Assembly: GCA_016197205.1 (NCBI GenBank)
Contig: JACPWG010000096.1
Coordinates: 93,902-157,901 of the forward strand
Source: Planctomycetota bacterium
GTDB taxonomy: Bacteria; Planctomycetota; MHYJ01; WSZJ01; JACPWG01
Length of the DNA stretch: 64,000 bases
Direction: 5' to 3'
Notes under the pieces: model-generated
Told to the model about the DNA's origin: nothing
What the model saw: only the letters and a program-made list of their open reading frames with translations
Database searches by the model: none
Shown: one piece after another, positions 33,885 to 43,366 of the stretch
How positions within the stretch are numbered: position 1 is the first letter of the stretch
Layout of the letters: each line of letters begins with the position of its first letter
Program-made: the position numbers and the translations under genes

Positions 33885-33941
33885 CCTGGGGGCGCGGGCC
33901 TCCGGCCCGCGCAGCGCGGCCCAGAGGGCCGCGCCCCCAGG
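33885..33941. repeat. Three-arm palindromic element (family 2 core)
   Basis: Outer arms CCTGGGGGCGCGG and CCGCGCCCCCAGG pair over 13 bp. They enclose two further perfect hairpins, GCGCGGGCC/GGCCCGCGC and GCGCGGCCC/GGGCCGCGC, so the segment can fold alternatively or as a cruciform. The same GCCTGGGGGCGCG core recurs inside family 2 copies. Confidence 0.75.
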
Positions 33942-34019
33942 AGCCTCGAGGTCCGAGTCTGCGCAGTTATTTTTGCGCGGGCGCCAAGCGTCGAATGGAC
34001 GGCCCGCGCAAACGCTCGG

Positions 34020-34754
34020 TCAGTCCGCGAACCCCAATCGGCCGAAGGGCGTCTTGAGGGCCGGGGGCCACAGATCGACGCCGAGGGTCAAACAGCCGAC
34101 GTGGGCTTCCACGCCGTCCTCGAGGCCGAGCTTGAGCCCGACGACCGGCGTCTCGAGCTGCACGCCCGTGCGTGTGGTCGACGCCCCGGCGCCGACGAAG
34201 CCGAGCCAGTCCTTTCCGATCGCGGTCGGCGGCAGGTCCGCGCCGACGCGCGCCTCGCGCAGCACCCACGCAACGTAGGTGTTGCTGTTCGGGCCGGGCC
34301 ACGCATGGTACACGTTGCGGTCCGGATACTGCGTGGACGCGTCGAGGGCGGCGAGGAGGCGCTTCGCGTCCTCGCCCCGCCACTCCTTGAGAAGCGAGTA
34401 GGGGCCACCGCCGACCCCCTTGTCCGGATTCCAGAGATCGCGATGCACGTGCCCCCAGCTCTTGCCCCCTCTGTTGGCCTTTTGCCAGACCTCCCAGCGG
34501 TGCCACTGGTGCTTTTCCACATCGGCGGCGACGAACCAGCAGTGGACGGCGACGGGTTGCAGATAGTCCGGCAGTGAGGCGCACCGGAGTTGGACGACGA
34601 GCTCGGTGGGAGCGGGCGGGAGCGCCTCGTCGTGAGTTCGAAGCGCGTTGCAGCCCTCGCCGGCGAGGCAGAGCACGAGCCCTCCGAGCAGCGACACACG
34701 CGGCCATCGGCGCGCGCCGCGCGCGGCGGCGGCCGGGTTTTCCGTCGAGGACAT
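34020..34754 (-). CDS. DUF3750-family protein
   Basis: The 244-residue protein matches DUF3750 by its ordered motifs: VHCWFVAAD, HQWHRWEVWQ, HVHRDLW, NVYHAWPGPNSNTYVAWVLRE, AIGKDWLG and the C-terminal DLWPPALKTPFGRLGFAD. The His-Trp-rich and Pro-Asn-rich segments look like a catalytic or ligand pocket, but the family has no known activity. A membrane helix or weak signal lies at residues 18-33. The start at 34754 follows GGGGAG; reading upstream leads only into repeat sequence. The upstream region carries a MITE-like repeat. Confidence 0.88.
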   Translation of the reverse strand: MSSTENPAAAARGARRWPRVSLLGGLVLCLAGEGCNALRTHDEALPPAPTELVVQLRCASLPDYLQPVAVHCWFVAADVEKHQWHRWEVWQKANRGGKSWGHVHRDLWNPDKGVGGGPYSLLKEWRGEDAKRLLAALDASTQYPDRNVYHAWPGPNSNTYVAWVLREARVGADLPPTAIGKDWLGFVGAGASTTRTGVQLETPVVGLKLGLEDGVEAHVGCLTLGVDLWPPALKTPFGRLGFAD

Positions 34755-34792
34755 GCAAAACTCCCCGCATGGCGATTCAACGGCCGGGCAAA

Positions 34793-34895
34793 GTACCGCT
34801 CCACGGAAGTCGGTGACCCATCGGTGAAGGCAAGTTTCGCCGCCCGCTAGGCGCGCGAGCGAGGCGTAGGAACGGAGAACTACGGCAGCGAGTCT
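34793..34895. mobile_element. MITE-like element, second copy, right end lost
   Basis: The left end GTACCGCTCCACGGAAGTCG is identical to the copy at 11025. It continues with CAAGTTTCGCCGCCCGC, GCGAGGCGTAG and an AACTACGG arm. The right terminal repeat found at 11163-11188 is missing. Confidence 0.65.
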
Positions 34896-35080
34896 TGGGG
34901 TGCAGGGCCTCGGCACTGCGGTGACCGGGCGCGTTCGTGCGGGATTGTACGCCGAAGCGAGAAGGCAAGGCAAGGATTCAGCGCATTCCAGAAGCTCCGC
35001 CCGGAAGTCGTCGGCCGGCCGCGGCGGAGTGAAAGCGGAAGCGTGGGGAGCGGTCGCGCGGCGCCGGCGAAGCAGGCGTG

Positions 35081-35123
35081 AAAAGCGAGCGGCCCCGCGG
35101 CGACTTTCGTCACCGCGGGGCCG
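35081..35123 (-). terminator. Hairpin terminator after the thioredoxin-like gene
   Basis: On the minus strand an 11-bp perfect stem (CGGCCCCGCGG with CCGCGGGGCCG, loop of 12) is followed after 5 nt by TTTT. It lies 65 bp past the TAG stop. Confidence 0.55.
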
Positions 35124-35187
35124 CGGGTCGCAGGCTCGGCCGTGCGCGCAGTGGGTGGGGGCGTGCGGGTAGTGCGCGGCCGAAGCG

Positions 35188-36129
35188 CTACTTCTTCGCC
35201 TTCATCGGACGCGGGATTCCGTCCTGCTTCTTGTCGTAGAGCGCGCGCCCGTAGTCGGCGAACGCGGCGACGTCGAAGCGCTCGTACGGGACGAAGGGCG
35301 TCTTCGCGAGCCGGTCGTGCAGGATCTGGTCGGTCGTCTTGAACTCGTCCTTGCCGCGGATCGGGCGGTGGGCCGGCTGGGCGTCGTCCGAGCGGAGGAT
35401 GCAGTCGGAAATCAAGGAGCGCCTCTCCTCGAACTTCTTGTCGAAGCCCTGCATCACGCTCCGATTGACCATGTCCTGGCTGTGCTTCTGCACGTGCTGC
35501 TTGTGCATCGAGGTGAAGAGCTTGTCCTTTTCCGCGCGCGAGAGGCTGGGGTTCTGCCACACGCCGTTCAGGTCCTTGGCGAACGCCGCTTCGGTGAGGA
35601 AGTCCTCGGGGCTCCAGAAGCCGGGCAGGCAGTGGAGCACGGTGCCGTCGGCCGCGAGCATAAAGAGCTGGGTGTTGTGCGGCCCTGCGCCGTTCGTGGT
35701 GTAGACGGCGGCGGTATCGGTCGGGTGCTGGCCCGAGCGGCCGCAGTATTCCTCGCCCTGGATGTTGCGCCAGCCGGAGACGAAGTTGGCCTGGAGGGTG
35801 GAAAGGACCTGATCCGAGGAGAGCGTCACGGCTCTCAGGCTCTGGCCGGCGCTTCAGGTCGTGCCGTCGAGGTCGCCGAGGATGTGCATCCAGAAGATCA
35901 TCTTCCCGGACTTCTTCGCCAGCGCCTTGGCGTCCTCGAGGTTTTTCTGCCACGCGAGGTTGTGGACCAATTTATCGACCTTCGCCTCGGTCTGTTCGCC
36001 GCTCGAGGCGACACCGTTGACGTGCAAGTCGCCTGCGCGGCCGGGTCGGGGGCCTGCGAGGGCGTCCCCGGGCAGGCAGGCCAGGGCTGCGAAAAACGCG
36101 GCGGGAACCAGCAGCTTGGTGGGGCTCAT
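35188..36129 (-). CDS. Thioredoxin-like exported protein with in-frame UGA, candidate selenoprotein
   Basis: Two stretches of protein-like sequence sit in one frame, joined by a single TGA at 35854-35856. Read through, they make a 313-residue protein with UGA at residue 92. Residues 1-25 are a signal peptide (LLVPAAFFAALACLPGDALA). Residues 55-90 look like the first part of a thioredoxin fold: a helix with Trp60 and DAKALAKKSG, then strand KMIFWMHI. The UGA follows this strand, where thioredoxins carry the first active Cys. Downstream come SAGQSLRAVTLS, TTNGAGPHNTQLFML and LHCLPGFWSPEDF without a break. The start at 36129 follows GGAGG. The alternative is a decayed gene or two genes, the second from GTG 35829 with no good ribosome site. 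Confidence 0.6.
35819..35836 (-). promoter_or_regulatory. SECIS-like hairpin just after in-frame UGA
   Basis: In the RNA, GAGAGC pairs perfectly with GCUCUC around the loop CGUGAC, beginning 18 nt after the UGA. The loop has G in its second position, about 25 nt from the UGA. Stem, loop size, G position and spacing agree with the bacterial SECIS consensus as I know it. It has not been tested by folding or alignment. Confidence 0.4.
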
Positions 36130-36735
36130 GGTGACCTCCATTCCTGGGTCCAATGGGTGCGGCGCGTCCGCCGGCAGGTTCAGAGGCGAGGCGGGCGCGA
36201 GACTCGGGGAATGGTGGAGGTGTTAGCGAACTGCGTTCCGGCCGCATGAGAATTCGCTGCGCGCGGGCATGCACTCTTAAGGCATGTCTGCGATGAAGGT
36301 TGCGACATGTCGTAGAACCGGTCGCAGGGGCGGTGGGGTGAGTGAGCCTCGGGCAACCGCCAACGACGCTTGGCGGCGCTCGGGGACGATGCCGCAACAT
36401 GTGTAATGGCTGCGCGTTGCGCGCTGCCATCGCCGGCTGGCACCAAATTGCCGCCGAGCGTCAGAAGGAGCCCTTGAAGGCCCGTTGAGGAAGGTCCGAC
36501 TCGTGGTGCGCCGGCTTGCTCCGAAGTCCATCGCCGTGCCGCCACACCGGCCGCCTCAAGGCGGAACTACGAACGGCGACTCGGCATGCTGGGACGGTGG
36601 CCGCAATCGGCCGACCAGGCGCTTGTGTCCCGTTGAGGAGGTGCAGGCACGATGCCTGGGGGCGCGAGCCGGCACATGGCTTACACTGCGCCGGAGCCGC
36701 GGGGACGAGGATGGCCGAAGTTCGTCAACGGGGCG
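36130..36735. other. 606-bp intergenic region with family 2 repeat
   Basis: No gene is visible. Positions 36130-36478 show no clear structure; the promoter of the thioredoxin-like gene should be here. Positions 36479-36735 are family 2 copy C, ending at the stop of the PLP enzyme gene. Confidence 0.55.
36479..36735. repeat. Dispersed repeat family 2, copy C, at the stop of the PLP enzyme
   Basis: A 257-bp composite. The first module runs from CCCGTTGAGGAAGGTCCG through GCCTCAAGGCGGAACTACGA. The second runs from CCCGTTGAGGAGGTGCAGGC to GAAGTTCGTCAACGGG. It ends directly against the TAG stop at 36736-36738. Confidence 0.7.
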
Positions 36736-38013
<1,278 letters not shown>

Positions 38014-38110
38014 GGGTCGTCTCCGTGGAGTGGTTGACGGGAAGAGCGGGGGATTGTAACGGCGCGGCCGGCCCGCGGCAAGAAATCGCGCACGGGCGGA
38101 AGCGGCCTTT

Positions 38111-38155
38111 AAAAAAAAGAACCGTGGCCGCCCCCCGGTCGAGGGGCGGCCACGG
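38111..38155 (-). terminator. Rho-independent terminator of first VIT/VWA gene
   Basis: On the minus strand a perfect 13-bp stem (CCGTGGCCGCCCC with GGGGCGGCCACGG, 8-nt loop) is followed by TTCTTTTTTTT. It lies 26 bp after the stop at 38181. Confidence 0.9.
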
Positions 38156-38180
38156 CGGTTTGGCTCGCTGGGTCTCCGGG

Positions 38181-40436
38181 CTACTCGGTCACCTCGTACG
38201 CGGTCCCCTCCCACACGACCACGACTCGCATCGCGAGGGCGAAGAAGCGCCGAAGCTCCGGCCGGTCCGCCAGGAGCTTGAAGTACTCGTCGGAAAGGTA
38301 CTTCACCTGGGTCGTGGCCGTCCCGGGCTTGAACGCGCTGTCGAACCAGACCTCCCCGTCGCGGTAGAAGGTCTTCTCGCCGAGCAGCTTCATCAGCGCC
38401 GGTTCGCTCTTCCCGCCGTGGCGGCCCGCCTTGTCCTTCTTCCGCCCCGCCAGCACGCCGGCGAACTCGCCACCCTCCTCGTCCTCCCCCAGACGGCCGT
38501 TCTGCATGCCCTTCGCGGCCTGGCTGGCGCCGACGCCGCTCGCGCCGCCCGCGGACGCCATCCCTTCGCGCCCCTTCTCCGCCTCGCCGCGCGCATCGCG
38601 GTCCTCCATCGCGCGGCGCACCGCCGAGTCCGCGGCCGGTGCGGGCGTCGCGCCCGGCGGCACCGGCCCGCGGCGCGTGACGTCCTCCAGCACCAGGTAG
38701 GACGTGTACGGGGTCAGGATGCCGAACTGCTTCGCGAGCGAGACGACCTCGGTTTTCAGCTCGGGGTTCTCGCCGTGCAGCCGGATCTCGTCCAGCACGT
38801 ACCCGATCTTCGAGATCGCCCACAGCCGCGGGATGCCGTCGTGCGCGTTCGCGGTCGGCGTGAAGTTCGACTCGTACGTGATCCGCCGCTCCTTGCCGTT
38901 CACCTTGCCGGTCAGGTGGATCGCCTTGTGTCCGTCCCCCTTGTACCGGCCGTAGACCACGAGCTGCGAGCCGCGGAAGAGGTCCGGAATCTCCTTCGGG
39001 TACCGGTCGTACGTCTCCAGCCCTTCGAACGCGAGCTTCACGTCGGCGAGGACCGGGTTCGCGACCTTGTCGTAGAACGTGGAGACCTTCACCTCGATGT
39101 TCTCCTCCGGCGTCGCGTAGTCGCGTGCGCCGTGGTTCAGTTCGGCGAGCTTGTCCAGGAGCTTCGCGTTCAGGTCGTACCCTACGCCGAACGTGAAGAG
39201 TCGCAGGTTTTGGACCTTCTTCGCCGCGACGCCGCCGAGGATGACGTCGTCGCGCGTCTCGCCGATCGTCGGATTCCCGTCCGTGAGGAAGACCACGCAG
39301 AACGGGCGGTTCGGATCGTTCGGGGCGAGCGCGAGCGCGGACTGCAACGCCTCGTGGATCGCGGTCCCGCCGCGCGCCCGCATGGCGTCGACGAATTCGA
39401 GCGCGGCGGCGCGGTTCGGGTCGGCAACCTCCTGGAGCGTGTCGCGGAAGGGGCGGGCCTCGGTGGCGAACGAGATGACGTTGAAGCGATCGCCGGGGTT
39501 GAGGCTCGAGACGCAGAAGCGGAGGGCCTTCTTCGCCTGGTCCATCTTCCCGTTTTCGACCATGCTGCCCGAGGTGTCGCACACGAAGACCACGTCTTTG
39601 TGGATCACCTCGGCGTCCTTCGCCTCTTGCTTCGGCGCAGCGAGGAGCAAGAAGTAGCCGTCCTCGCCCGGCTTGCGGAAGGTGAGGAGCGACAGCCCGA
39701 AGTCGTCTTCGGACAGCGTGTAGTAGAGGAGGAAATCCTTGTCGGGCGTGACCTTCGACTGCTCGTAGCTCGCGATCGCGTTCCGGTCGTCGCGCTTCAC
39801 GACATCGACGTTGTGGGAGGGGGAGAAGACGTTCTTGATCGGGACCTGGGAGCGGATGGTGGCCTGGACGGTCACGAGGTCCAGGGGTGCGGAGGAGAAC
39901 TTTTCGGTGTTGAGCGGGTAGCGGTAGGTGCAGAGGCCGTTGTCGTTCGTGACGACCTCGGTGTACTCCAGGCGGACGCGTTTGGTGCCGAGCGGCGGGA
40001 TGGGGAAGATGCGGAGCTTGAAGGCCTTCGTACCCATGTACTCGAGGAGGGCGGGGTCGCGCATCCTGCGGACGATGTCTTCGTAGATCTGGGAGGCCTT
40101 CTCGCGTTCGAGCAGCTCGGCGGGGGTCTCGACGCCGTCGATCCACATGGAGAAGTTGGAGACGGAGGCCCCGGCGGGGAGCGGGAACATGTAGAGGCCT
40201 TCGAGCTGCAGGTTGTTCGGGTTGCGGAACTCCTGGTCGACGGAGGTGACCGCGACCTGGTTGTCGACCGCGACCTTGACCTTGTGGTAGTTGACCGCGA
40301 GGGGGACCGCGCGCCAGTTCGGGGGGTCTGTGGGGCGCGGCTGGATGATGATCATGCCGTCGGCCCAGGCGGCGGACTCAAGCGCGGCGAGGAGCAGGAA
40401 GGAGAGGGCGAACGCACGAAGGCGAGCAATCGGCAT
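38181..40436 (-). CDS. Exported VIT and VWA domain protein, copy 1
   Basis: The 751-residue protein has a signal peptide (LSFLLLAALESAAWADG). A VIT domain spans about residues 36-165, with GLYMFPLPAGASVSNFSMWI and the LEYTEVV strand. A VWA domain spans about 280-450, with an intact MIDAS (DTSGS at 287-291). A linker follows at about 610-700, then a C-terminal domain that ends FKLLADRPELRRFFALAM. The ATG at 40436 has a strong AGGAGGT three bases upstream. VIT-VWA pairs are structural, metal-dependent adhesion-like modules. The gene next upstream is a near-identical duplicate. Confidence 0.9.
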   Translation of the reverse strand: MPIARLRAFALSFLLLAALESAAWADGMIIIQPRPTDPPNWRAVPLAVNYHKVKVAVDNQVAVTSVDQEFRNPNNLQLEGLYMFPLPAGASVSNFSMWIDGVETPAELLEREKASQIYEDIVRRMRDPALLEYMGTKAFKLRIFPIPPLGTKRVRLEYTEVVTNDNGLCTYRYPLNTEKFSSAPLDLVTVQATIRSQVPIKNVFSPSHNVDVVKRDDRNAIASYEQSKVTPDKDFLLYYTLSEDDFGLSLLTFRKPGEDGYFLLLAAPKQEAKDAEVIHKDVVFVCDTSGSMVENGKMDQAKKALRFCVSSLNPGDRFNVISFATEARPFRDTLQEVADPNRAAALEFVDAMRARGGTAIHEALQSALALAPNDPNRPFCVVFLTDGNPTIGETRDDVILGGVAAKKVQNLRLFTFGVGYDLNAKLLDKLAELNHGARDYATPEENIEVKVSTFYDKVANPVLADVKLAFEGLETYDRYPKEIPDLFRGSQLVVYGRYKGDGHKAIHLTGKVNGKERRITYESNFTPTANAHDGIPRLWAISKIGYVLDEIRLHGENPELKTEVVSLAKQFGILTPYTSYLVLEDVTRRGPVPPGATPAPAADSAVRRAMEDRDARGEAEKGREGMASAGGASGVGASQAAKGMQNGRLGEDEEGGEFAGVLAGRKKDKAGRHGGKSEPALMKLLGEKTFYRDGEVWFDSAFKPGTATTQVKYLSDEYFKLLADRPELRRFFALAMRVVVVWEGTAYEVTE

Positions 40437-40647
40437 GGCACCTCCTGGGGATGGCTGATTGTGGATTTCTGCTTGCTGAGTACGACCGCGAAAACACCAA
40501 GAGTTGGACGGGTCGCGCCGGGCGATGTACCCTAGGATGCCGGCGTGGGGGATGGAGTTCCACGAATCTCCGCACCTGTCTCCGCCTCGGGCGGCGCCGT
40601 CAATCATCAAGCATCAATCAGCAATCCACAATCAGCAATGAAAAAAT

Positions 40648-40679
40648 GGGGGCCGCCCCCGGTTTCGGGAGCGGCCCCC
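40648..40679 (-). terminator. Rho-independent terminator of second VIT/VWA gene
   Basis: On the minus strand GGGGGCCGC pairs with GCGGCCCCC, with three further inner pairs, and is followed by CATTTTTTC. It lies 20 bp past the stop at 40700. Confidence 0.85.
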
Positions 40680-40699
40680 GCGTTCGATCCACACGGACC

Positions 40700-42940
40700 C
40701 TACTCGGTCACTTCGTAGGCCGTGCCCGCCGAGACCACGACCACCTGCGTGGCGATCGCGAGGAAGCGCCGGAGGCCGGGGCGGTCCGCCAGGAGCTTGA
40801 AGTACTCGTCGGAAAGGTACTTCACCTTCACGGTCTCCTGGCCGGTCTTGAACGCGCTGTCGTACCAGATCGCGCCGTTCCGGTAAAAAGTTTTCTCCGC
40901 GACCTGCTTGACCAGGCCGGGCTCGACCGGCGCATCCTTCCCGTCCGCCGGTTTTCGCGGCATGGCGCCGAAGCCCGGCGGCGGCGCGGCGGCGACCTTG
41001 CCGGACTTCATTTCGTTCGCTGCCTGGCTGGCGTCCACGCCGCCGCGTCCGCCGGCCGCGCCGAAATCGTCCCGGGCGCGCTCGGCCTCCTCCTTGGCGC
41101 CGGGGGCGTCGAACCCGCCGCGGAGCGCGCGCTCGGCCGGGCTCGCCGGGTCGGGCCTCGCGCCGCCGGCCGTCGGCCGACTCAGGTCCTCGAGCACGAG
41201 GTAGGACGTGTACGGGGTCAGGATGCCGAACTGCTTCGCCAGCGAGACGACTTCGTTCTTCAGCTCGGGGTTCTCGCCGCGCAGCCGGATCTCGTCGAGC
41301 ACGTACCCGATCTTCGAAATCGCCCAGAGCCGCGGGATGCCGTCGTGCGCGTCCGCCGCCGGCGTGAAGTTCGACTCGTAGGTGATCCGCCGCTCCTTGC
41401 CGTTCACCTTGCCGGTCAGGTGGATCGCCTTGTGCCCGTCCCCCTTGTACCGGCCGTAGACCACGAGTTGCGAGCCGCGGAAGAGGTCCGGGACCTCCTT
41501 CGGGTACCGGTCGTAGGTCTCCAGCCCTTCGAAGGCCAGCTTCACGTCGGAAAGGACCGGGTTGGCCACCTTGTCGTAGAACGAAGAGACCTTCACCTCG
41601 ATGTTCTCTTCCGGCGTCGCGTAGTCGCGCGCGCCGTGGTTCAGCTCGGCGAGCTTGTCGAGGAGCTTCGCGTTCAGGTCGTAGCCGACGCCGAACGTGA
41701 AGAGTCGCAGGTTTTGGACCTTCTTCGCCGCGACCCCGCCGAGGATGACGTCTTCGCGCGTCTCGCCGATCGTCGGATTCCCGTCGGTGATGAAGACGAC
41801 GCAGAACGGCCGGTTCGGGTCGTTCGGTGCCAGCGCCAGCGCCGACTGCAAGGCCTCGTGGATCGCGGTCCCGCCGCGCGCCCGCATGGCGTCGACAAAT
41901 TCGAGCGCGGCGGCGCGGTTCGGGTCGGCAACTTCCTGGAGCGTGTCGCGGAAGGGGCGCGCCTCGGTGGCGAAGGAGATGACGTTGAAGCGGTCGCCGG
42001 GGTTGAGGCTCGAGACGCAGAAGCGGAGCGCCTTCTTCGCCTGGTCCATCTTCCCGTTTTCGACCATGCTGCCCGAGGTGTCGCACACGAAGACCACGTC
42101 TTTGTGGATCACCTCGGCGTCCTTCGCCTCCTGCTTCGGCGCGGCGAGAAGCATGAAGTAGCCGTCCTCGCCGGGCTTGCGGAAGGTGAGGAGGGAGAGG
42201 CCGAAATCGTCTTCGGAGAGGGTGTAGTAGAGGAGGAAATCCTTGTCGGGCGTGACCTTCGACTGCTCGTAGCTCGCGATCGCGTTCCGGTCGTCGCGCT
42301 TCACGACATCGACGTTGTGCGACGGGGAGAAGACGTTCTTGATCGGGACCTGGGAGCGGATCGTCGCCTGGACGGTCACGAGCTCGAGCGGGGCGGAGGA
42401 GAATTTCTCCGTGTTGAGCGGATAGCGGTAGGTGCAGAGGCCGTTGTCGTTCGTGACGACCTCGGTGTATTCGAGGCGCACGCGCTTGGTACCGAGGGGC
42501 GGGATGGGGAAGATGCGGAGCTTGAAGGCCTTGGTGCCCATGTATTCGAGGAGGGCGGGGTCGCGCATCCTGCGGACGATGTCTTCGTAGATCTGGGAGG
42601 CCTTTTCGCGTTCGAGCAGCTCGGCGGGGGTCTCGACGCCGTCGATCCACATGGAGAAGTTGGAGACGGAGGCCCCGGCGGGGAGCGGGAACATGTAGAG
42701 GCCTTCGAGCTGCAGGTTGTTCGGATTGCGGAACTCCTGGTCGACGGAGGTGACGGCGACCTGGTTGTCGACCGCGACCTTGACCTTATGGTAGTTGACC
42801 GCGAGGGGGACCGCGCGCCAGTTCGGGGGGTCGGAGGGCCGCGGCTCGATGATGATCATCCCGTCGGCCCAGGCCGCGGACTGCGCGAGGGCGAGGAGCA
42901 GGAAGGCGAGGGCGGGCGCACGAAGGCGGGCGAGCGGCAT
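40700..42940 (-). CDS. Exported VIT and VWA domain protein, copy 2
   Basis: The 746-residue protein has the same signal peptide, VIT and VWA layout as its neighbour at 38181, including the DTSGS MIDAS and the strong AGGAGGT ribosome site. The first 600 residues are almost identical between the two. The linker (about 610-690) differs in sequence and length, being Ala/Gly/Pro-rich in this copy. The extreme C-terminus is again similar. This copy lies upstream of the other; each has its own terminator, so they are probably transcribed separately. Confidence 0.9.
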   Translation of the reverse strand: MPLARLRAPALAFLLLALAQSAAWADGMIIIEPRPSDPPNWRAVPLAVNYHKVKVAVDNQVAVTSVDQEFRNPNNLQLEGLYMFPLPAGASVSNFSMWIDGVETPAELLEREKASQIYEDIVRRMRDPALLEYMGTKAFKLRIFPIPPLGTKRVRLEYTEVVTNDNGLCTYRYPLNTEKFSSAPLELVTVQATIRSQVPIKNVFSPSHNVDVVKRDDRNAIASYEQSKVTPDKDFLLYYTLSEDDFGLSLLTFRKPGEDGYFMLLAAPKQEAKDAEVIHKDVVFVCDTSGSMVENGKMDQAKKALRFCVSSLNPGDRFNVISFATEARPFRDTLQEVADPNRAAALEFVDAMRARGGTAIHEALQSALALAPNDPNRPFCVVFITDGNPTIGETREDVILGGVAAKKVQNLRLFTFGVGYDLNAKLLDKLAELNHGARDYATPEENIEVKVSSFYDKVANPVLSDVKLAFEGLETYDRYPKEVPDLFRGSQLVVYGRYKGDGHKAIHLTGKVNGKERRITYESNFTPAADAHDGIPRLWAISKIGYVLDEIRLRGENPELKNEVVSLAKQFGILTPYTSYLVLEDLSRPTAGGARPDPASPAERALRGGFDAPGAKEEAERARDDFGAAGGRGGVDASQAANEMKSGKVAAAPPPGFGAMPRKPADGKDAPVEPGLVKQVAEKTFYRNGAIWYDSAFKTGQETVKVKYLSDEYFKLLADRPGLRRFLAIATQVVVVSAGTAYEVTE

Positions 42941-42957
42941 GGCACCTCCTGGGGGCT

Positions 42958-43000
42958 GATGATTTGAGATCTGAGAATTGCGAATTGAGATTTGGAATGG
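42958..43000. repeat. AT-rich heptads ATTTGAG/AATTGAG
   Basis: Repeated seven-base units ATTTGAG, ATCTGAG, AATTGCG, AATTGAG and ATTTGGA follow one another. They resemble the exact heptads at 2298. Confidence 0.55.
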
Positions 43001-43138
43001 GAGAAGCGCAGGGGCGAGGGCGCGAATCGATGGGGCATGGGACGCAGCGGCACCTGGCGGAGTTCCGGAATTCTCCGCGTCCGTAACTCGGCCCTTGCTA
43101 CCCAAGAGCGGGTGTCGGGCTGACGGCCGGGCTTTTCG

Positions 43139-43168
43139 TTGGCGCGGCGTGGCTCGCACGCCTATACT
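43139..43168 (+). promoter_or_regulatory. Possible promoter upstream of the glycosylase gene
   Basis: TTGGCG, an 18-bp spacer and TATACT. It is about 200 bp before the chosen start, so the link is uncertain. Confidence 0.35.
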
Positions 43169-43250
43169 GGACCAGCCCACGATTGCGTCCGGCTTGGGCC
43201 CACATTCCAACATGGATCAGCTTCGGGCTACACGCGCCGATCGCCTGCTT

Positions 43251-43283
43251 TTCGTAGGGGCACGGCGTTGCCGTGCCCACGAA
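43251..43283. repeat. Dispersed hairpin repeat, CGTAGGGGCACGGC type
   Basis: A perfect hairpin: TTCGT, two bases, GGGCACGGC, loop GTT, GCCGTGCCC, ACGAA. Same family as 33781-33808. Confidence 0.75.
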
Positions 43284-43366
43284 GCGAGGCATCGTAGTCG
43301 GCCGTGCGCGACGTCGGCGGCAGTTTGAACCAGGCCCGATTTCCGAAACAGAACGGCCGGCACGGC

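Larger units (their letters stand above)
33530..34019. other. 490-bp intergenic region: octamer array and hairpin repeats
   Basis: No gene is visible. It holds the 11-unit octamer array (33543-33630), the CGTAGGGGC hairpins near 33714 and 33781-33808, and a multi-arm hairpin at 33885-33941. The DUF3750 gene ends at 34020. Confidence 0.6.
34755..35187. other. 433-bp intergenic region with MITE-like copy and terminator
   Basis: No gene is visible. Positions 34793-34895 are the truncated MITE-like element, and 35081-35123 is a terminator for the thioredoxin-like gene. The rest shows no structure I can name. Confidence 0.55.
42941..43366. other. 426-bp divergent intergenic region before the glycosylase
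   Basis: No gene is visible. It contains AT-rich heptads (42958-43000), a candidate promoter (43139-43168) and a CGTAGGGGC-type hairpin (43251-43283). Confidence 0.55.

Noticed and set aside
40451..42967. Long plus-strand open frame across the second VIT/VWA gene, repeated across the first
   Set aside because: It is the antisense of the conserved VIT/VWA coding sequence. The similarity of the two shadows only reflects the gene duplication.
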